Positions 7,097 through 9,839 of a DNA stretch of 9,839 nucleotides are shown one piece after another. Within the stretch, counting starts at the first letter, position 1. Every line of letters starts with the position of its first letter. The translations under genes and the position numbers were made by a program. Source of the stretch: Gammaproteobacteria bacterium (GTDB lineage: Bacteria > Pseudomonadota > Gammaproteobacteria > Arenicellales > JAOTYS01). The notes under the pieces were generated by a model that saw only the letters and a list, made by a program, of their open reading frames with translations, had not been told where the DNA came from and did no database searches. The stretch lies in assembly GCA_029861795.1 (NCBI GenBank), contig JAOTYS010000148.1, positions 1 to 9,839 of the forward strand, read 5' to 3'.

Positions 7097-7125
7097 TTTC
7101 CACCCGCCGACGGATTAAGTAGAAT
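7097..7125 (+). promoter_or_regulatory. candidate sigma-70-type promoter of the methyltransferase operon
   Basis: TTTCCA (7097-7102) matches four of six bases of the -35 consensus. It is 17 bases from TAGAAT (7120-7125), which matches five of six bases of the -10 consensus. Transcription would start near 7132, leaving a leader of about 70 bases. This is a pattern match only. Confidence 0.35.
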
Positions 7126-7190
7126 AACAAAGGCATCGCCTTTGAGTCACCACACATGCAGTTAATGAATCGATGTAACTCATCGAGCGA

Positions 7191-7198
7191 GGGAGGGA
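7191..7198 (+). promoter_or_regulatory. strong ribosome binding site of the methyltransferase
   Basis: GGGAGGGA contains a perfect GGAGG (7192-7196) with five bases between it and the ATG at 7202. It is the clearest Shine-Dalgarno in the window and fixes the start of the first gene of the operon. Confidence 0.75.
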
Positions 7199-7201
7199 TC
7201 C

Positions 7202-7999
7202 ATGCAAAAGGATAAGCATCCGATACGCGAGTACTGGGATGGAGTCGCTCGGGAATTCGAATGTCGACCATTCCACCTAGACCCTTTTCTGGGCAAACTA
7301 AAGCGAGATGCATATCTCGGATTGGTGCAGCGTTGGGCCCCGCGGCACGCATCGGGGACCGTACTGAAGACAGACTTGTTTGAAGAATGTTTTGGTCCCG
7401 ACGCACTCGTGCCTGGACTCGCGGAGCATGCTGAGTTCGTGGTCGGATTTGATGTGTCACCGAAAATGGCCCGACTCGCAGAAGCGAAGTTTGGGAACCA
7501 CAACCGTTTCATTGCTGCTGACGTGCGGCGGCTCCCATTTGCTAGCGATTACTTCGATCTGATCGTATCGCCGTCGACGCTCGATCACTTCGAAGACCCT
7601 CGGGATCTTGGCATCAGCCTCCAGGAACTCGCCCGGATATTGAAGCCCAATGGCCGTCTCATCGTGTCGCTTGACAACCGGCAGAACATTTTCGATCCGC
7701 TGCTGCGCCTCATTAGTCGCTTCGGCTGGATCCCTTTTTATTTGGGGCGCTCATACACTGCAGCAGAGTTGCGGCAAGAGTTAGAAACAGTCGGGTTTAA
7801 GGTGCATGAAGCGACAGCCATCTTGCACAATCCTCGGCTCGTGGCGGTGGCCAGCATCGGGCTGGCGAGGAAGCTAGGTTGGAAGCCTTTGCAAAGATTT
7901 GTTCAACGCTCGCTGGAGGCAAGCCAGTGCCTCGAACAGACCCGCTTACGCTACTATACGGGAAGCTTTGTGGCGGCTCTAGCGGTTAAGCGCACGTGA
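7202..7999 (+). CDS. SAM-dependent class I methyltransferase with unusual motif I
   Basis: The 265-residue protein has the class I methyltransferase order. FVVGFDVSPKMARLAEAKF (79-97) is the second strand, where Asp84 would bind the SAM ribose. FIAADVRRLPFASDYFDLIVS (103-123) carries the adenine-side Asp and motif IV region. LDHFEDP (127-133) and LQELARILKPNGRLIVSLDN (140-159) are the classic post-motif helix and strand of the Methyltransf_11 group. In place of the usual glycine-rich motif I (DxGxGxG), it has VLKTDLFEECFGPDAL (54-69), which lacks the GxG pattern. The C-terminal third (about 165-265) probably forms the substrate lid. It is the first gene of a coupled operon with two PaaK-like ligases, overlapping the next by 1 or 4 bases. 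It may methylate a sugar hydroxyl or a carboxylate, but the substrate cannot be assigned. A ubiE-like quinone methyltransferase is less likely, given the neighbours. Confidence 0.85.
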   Translation: MQKDKHPIREYWDGVAREFECRPFHLDPFLGKLKRDAYLGLVQRWAPRHASGTVLKTDLFEECFGPDALVPGLAEHAEFVVGFDVSPKMARLAEAKFGNHNRFIAADVRRLPFASDYFDLIVSPSTLDHFEDPRDLGISLQELARILKPNGRLIVSLDNRQNIFDPLLRLISRFGWIPFYLGRSYTAAELRQELETVGFKVHEATAILHNPRLVAVASIGLARKLGWKPLQRFVQRSLEASQCLEQTRLRYYTGSFVAALAVKRT

Positions 8000-9348
8000 T
8001 GAGACGCTTGCTTTCGGTTCCGATCTGGAACGGGTTCACTCTTTGGAATATGCGTCACGAGCGGAATCTGCCTTATTGGCCATTGGAGCGGCTTCGCGAA
8101 CTTCAAAGCCGTCGTGTCAAGGAGATGGTTGCTTTTGCGTATGAACACGTACCTCACTATCGTGAGGCAATCGACAGCCTGGGACTGACCCCGGCCGACG
8201 TGCGCACGGCCGAAGATCTGGCGAAACTGCCCATCGTTGAGAAGAACGATCTGCTGCTGTCGCCCGAGTGTTTCATGTCGAGGGGTTCTCGCACTGGAAA
8301 CGCTTTGCGAGTCGAATCAAGTGGAACGTCCGGAAGTGCCAAATCGATTTACCAGGACCGCAGAGCACTCTTTGTTGCGCTTGCTCACGGACAACGTCAG
8401 CGCCAAGTGCTCGGGCAGTTTGTGGGGCGTAATCTCGCCTATCGCGAGATGACGGGCGCGCGCCCAAATAGCGTTCACGAACAGATCCGCAAGTATTATG
8501 AGATGCATTCCTGGACCCCAAAGCGGATTGATCTGAATCGTCAGATACTTCCAATGATTGGCGTCAGTATGGAGGAGCAGGTGACGCGCATCAATCGATT
8601 TCGCCCCGCCGTGATACGCGGGTACGGCTCCTACTTGGGTGCACTTTTTCGCCATGTATCCGAACGGGGTATCACGATCGAAAAGCCCAAGACCATAGTG
8701 TACGGCGCTGACGTGATGCCCGAGGTTGATAAGGAGTTGATCGAGTCGGAATTCGGAATCCCAGTGCTCTCCACCTATCAAGCCGTCGAAGCGCTTCGTA
8801 TCGGATTTCAGTGCGAGCACCGTCGCGGTTTTCATCTGAGTATCGACGACGTCGCCATCCGCGTGGTCGATGACAATGAAGAGGATGTCGCGCCCGGAGG
8901 TCGTGGCCATCTCTTGATTTCCAATCTAACGAACCGCGCCACCGTACTATTGAATTATCGCTTGGGCGACATCGTAACGTTGGGTGAATCGCCATGTCCG
9001 TGCGGACGTACTTTGCCAACGATTGACCGTATCGAAGGACGATCTGATGATCTCATCACATTGCCGAGCGGCGATCCCATGCATGCTTGTGTGGTATTGC
9101 AGCGATTACAGAGCGCATCGGGTGTCGTCCAGGTCCAGCTGGTACAGGAGACCATGCAGCGGTTCGTCATTCGTGCAGTCGGCAAGACGGCAGCCGATCG
9201 TAAACGGGCAGAGGAGGAGTTGGTTGCGAACTTGAAATCGACGGTTGGGCGTGTAGCGGTTTCTGTGGCCTGGATGGACGACATTCCCCGGACCGCGGGC
9301 GGCAAAGTCAAAGCAGTTATCTCTGATTGCCTACCCCCTCGCCAATGA
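7996..9348 (+). CDS. PaaK/CapK-like adenylate-forming enzyme (copy 2)
   Basis: This complete, 450-residue protein starts at GTG 7996 or, more simply, at the ATG at 7999 that shares one base with the methyltransferase stop. Family features are MVAFAYEHVPHYREAI (44-59), LPIVEKNDL (78-86), the phosphate loop SSGTSGSAK (108-116), STYQAVEALRIG (259-270) with the aromatic..Glu motif, NYRLGD (320-325) with the ribose-binding Asp, and Cys273 plus CPCGRTLP (334-341) as a likely metal site. The C-terminal DDIPRTAGGKVKAVIS places the catalytic Lys at 437, as in typical ligases. It would adenylate a carboxylic acid and transfer it to CoA or another acceptor. Its phosphate loop and substrate-pocket region differ clearly from copy 1, so a different substrate is likely. 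Expression is probably coupled to the methyltransferase by the overlapping stop and start. Confidence 0.88.
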   Translation: MMRRLLSVPIWNGFTLWNMRHERNLPYWPLERLRELQSRRVKEMVAFAYEHVPHYREAIDSLGLTPADVRTAEDLAKLPIVEKNDLLLSPECFMSRGSRTGNALRVESSGTSGSAKSIYQDRRALFVALAHGQRQRQVLGQFVGRNLAYREMTGARPNSVHEQIRKYYEMHSWTPKRIDLNRQILPMIGVSMEEQVTRINRFRPAVIRGYGSYLGALFRHVSERGITIEKPKTIVYGADVMPEVDKELIESEFGIPVLSTYQAVEALRIGFQCEHRRGFHLSIDDVAIRVVDDNEEDVAPGGRGHLLISNLTNRATVLLNYRLGDIVTLGESPCPCGRTLPTIDRIEGRSDDLITLPSGDPMHACVVLQRLQSASGVVQVQLVQETMQRFVIRAVGKTAADRKRAEEELVANLKSTVGRVAVSVAWMDDIPRTAGGKVKAVISDCLPPRQ

Positions 9349-9839
9349 AGCGAAATCGGAGCGCGTTCGAGGAACGCCTCGCCTGTTGGCCACGAGCCTT
9401 TTGGTCGCCAGAGCGAATTCGATTGTTTCAGGAACAGGCTTTACGACTCATGGTTCGCCACGCCTACCGCGAGATCCCATACTACCGCAGGGCTTTCGGC
9501 CGCGCGACAGTGGCGCCGGGCGATATTCGTACGCTTGAGGATCTTGCTAAGCTGCCGCCGAGCACTAAGAGCGACTTGCAGAATACGACCACCGGCGATC
9601 GACTTGTGGCAGGAACTCCGCAAGAGGACTGTGCCGTTCACCACACATCAGGATCCACGGGCGAAACAATGCGTATTGTTCGCGGGTTCGCCGAAGAACG
9701 CTACTTGCTCGGCCGCCGCTTGCGAGCTCAAATCCTGAGCGGGCTGCGACCATGGGACCACCGCATGATCTTTGGCGCCACTCCGATGCGACTACTGCCG
9801 CATCGCCTGGGGTTGTTTCGACTATCCGGAACGCCGTTT
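9345..9839 (+). CDS. PaaK/CapK-like adenylate-forming enzyme (copy 3), cut by the window end
   Basis: An ATG at 9345 overlaps the previous stop by four bases (ATGA) and opens a frame of 165 codons that runs off the right edge. The protein begins MKRNRSAFEERLACWPRAFW. It contains MVRHAYREIPYYRRAF (36-51), the family's N-terminal signature, then DIRTLEDLAKLPPSTKSDL (60-78), and HHTSGSTGE (99-107), the AMP/phosphate-binding loop. All three align in order and spacing with copies 1 and 2, so it is a third paralogous ligase, with the remaining ~270 residues lying beyond the window. There is no ribosome binding site of its own, so it is expected to be translated by coupling. It is closer in its phosphate loop to copy 1 (HTSGSTG) than to its immediate neighbour copy 2 (SSGTSGS). 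Confidence 0.85.
   Translation, partial: MKRNRSAFEERLACWPRAFWSPERIRLFQEQALRLMVRHAYREIPYYRRAFGRATVAPGDIRTLEDLAKLPPSTKSDLQNTTTGDRLVAGTPQEDCAVHHTSGSTGETMRIVRGFAEERYLLGRRLRAQILSGLRPWDHRMIFGATPMRLLPHRLGLFRLSGTPF

Larger units (their letters stand above)
6821..7201. other. divergent intergenic/promoter region
   Basis: About 380 bp separate the chosen start of the minus-strand PaaK-like gene from the methyltransferase ATG. If that ligase really begins at 7006, the gap shrinks to 195 bp. The region should carry promoters for both directions. One plausible plus-strand promoter is listed separately. I found no clear minus-strand promoter and no strong ribosome binding site before 6820. No repeat or RNA gene was recognised. 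Confidence 0.4.

Noticed and set aside
8317..8910. 197-codon minus-strand frame
   Set aside because: It is wholly antisense to PaaK-like copy 2, whose motifs are clear, and shows no recognisable domain.

Overview
The window looks like part of a bacterial surface-glycan (capsule, O-antigen or exopolysaccharide) biosynthesis and modification locus, probably from a Gram-negative-type environmental bacterium of moderate GC content. The taxon cannot be fixed from the sequence. A sugar-transfer-type ATP-grasp protein beside several CapK/PaaK-like ligases resembles polysaccharide regions of Nitrospirota- or Proteobacteria-like genomes, but that is an impression only. There are eight well-supported protein genes: seven complete and one cut by the right edge. 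A short coding tail may also be present at the left edge. I saw no tRNA, rRNA, CRISPR array or transposase.

Left block (221-2798, plus strand). A DegT/DnrJ-type sugar aminotransferase is followed 10 bp later by a PglD/NeuD-type hexapeptide acyltransferase. This is the classic pair for making an N-acylated amino sugar. After 39 bp comes a crotonase-fold protein that looks more like an enoyl-CoA isomerase than a hydratase, which is unexpected in a glycan operon.

Middle block (2799-5503). A minus-strand sulfotransferase-like gene lies between two direct copies of a ~61-bp repeat. The repeat has a conserved imperfect hairpin whose arms are identical in both copies while its loop varies. Next comes about 540 bp with no convincing gene, then a solitary plus-strand ATP-grasp gene of the sugar-transfer-associated type. 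A possible bidirectional terminator hairpin follows.

Right block (5504-9839). A minus-strand PaaK/CapK-like adenylate-forming enzyme is divergent, across a ~380-bp spacer, from a tight plus-strand operon. That operon holds a methyltransferase with a non-canonical SAM motif I, a second PaaK-like enzyme, and a third PaaK-like enzyme running off the window. The operon's genes overlap by 1-4 bases at their stop/start junctions.

Working together (inference): the aminotransferase and acyltransferase would build an acylamino sugar. The three diverged PaaK-like proteins, the ATP-grasp protein and the crotonase-fold enzyme would activate, alter or ligate carboxylic acid groups. The methyltransferase and sulfotransferase would cap or decorate the product. 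No glycosyltransferase, flippase or polymerase is visible, so this is only one part of a larger cluster.
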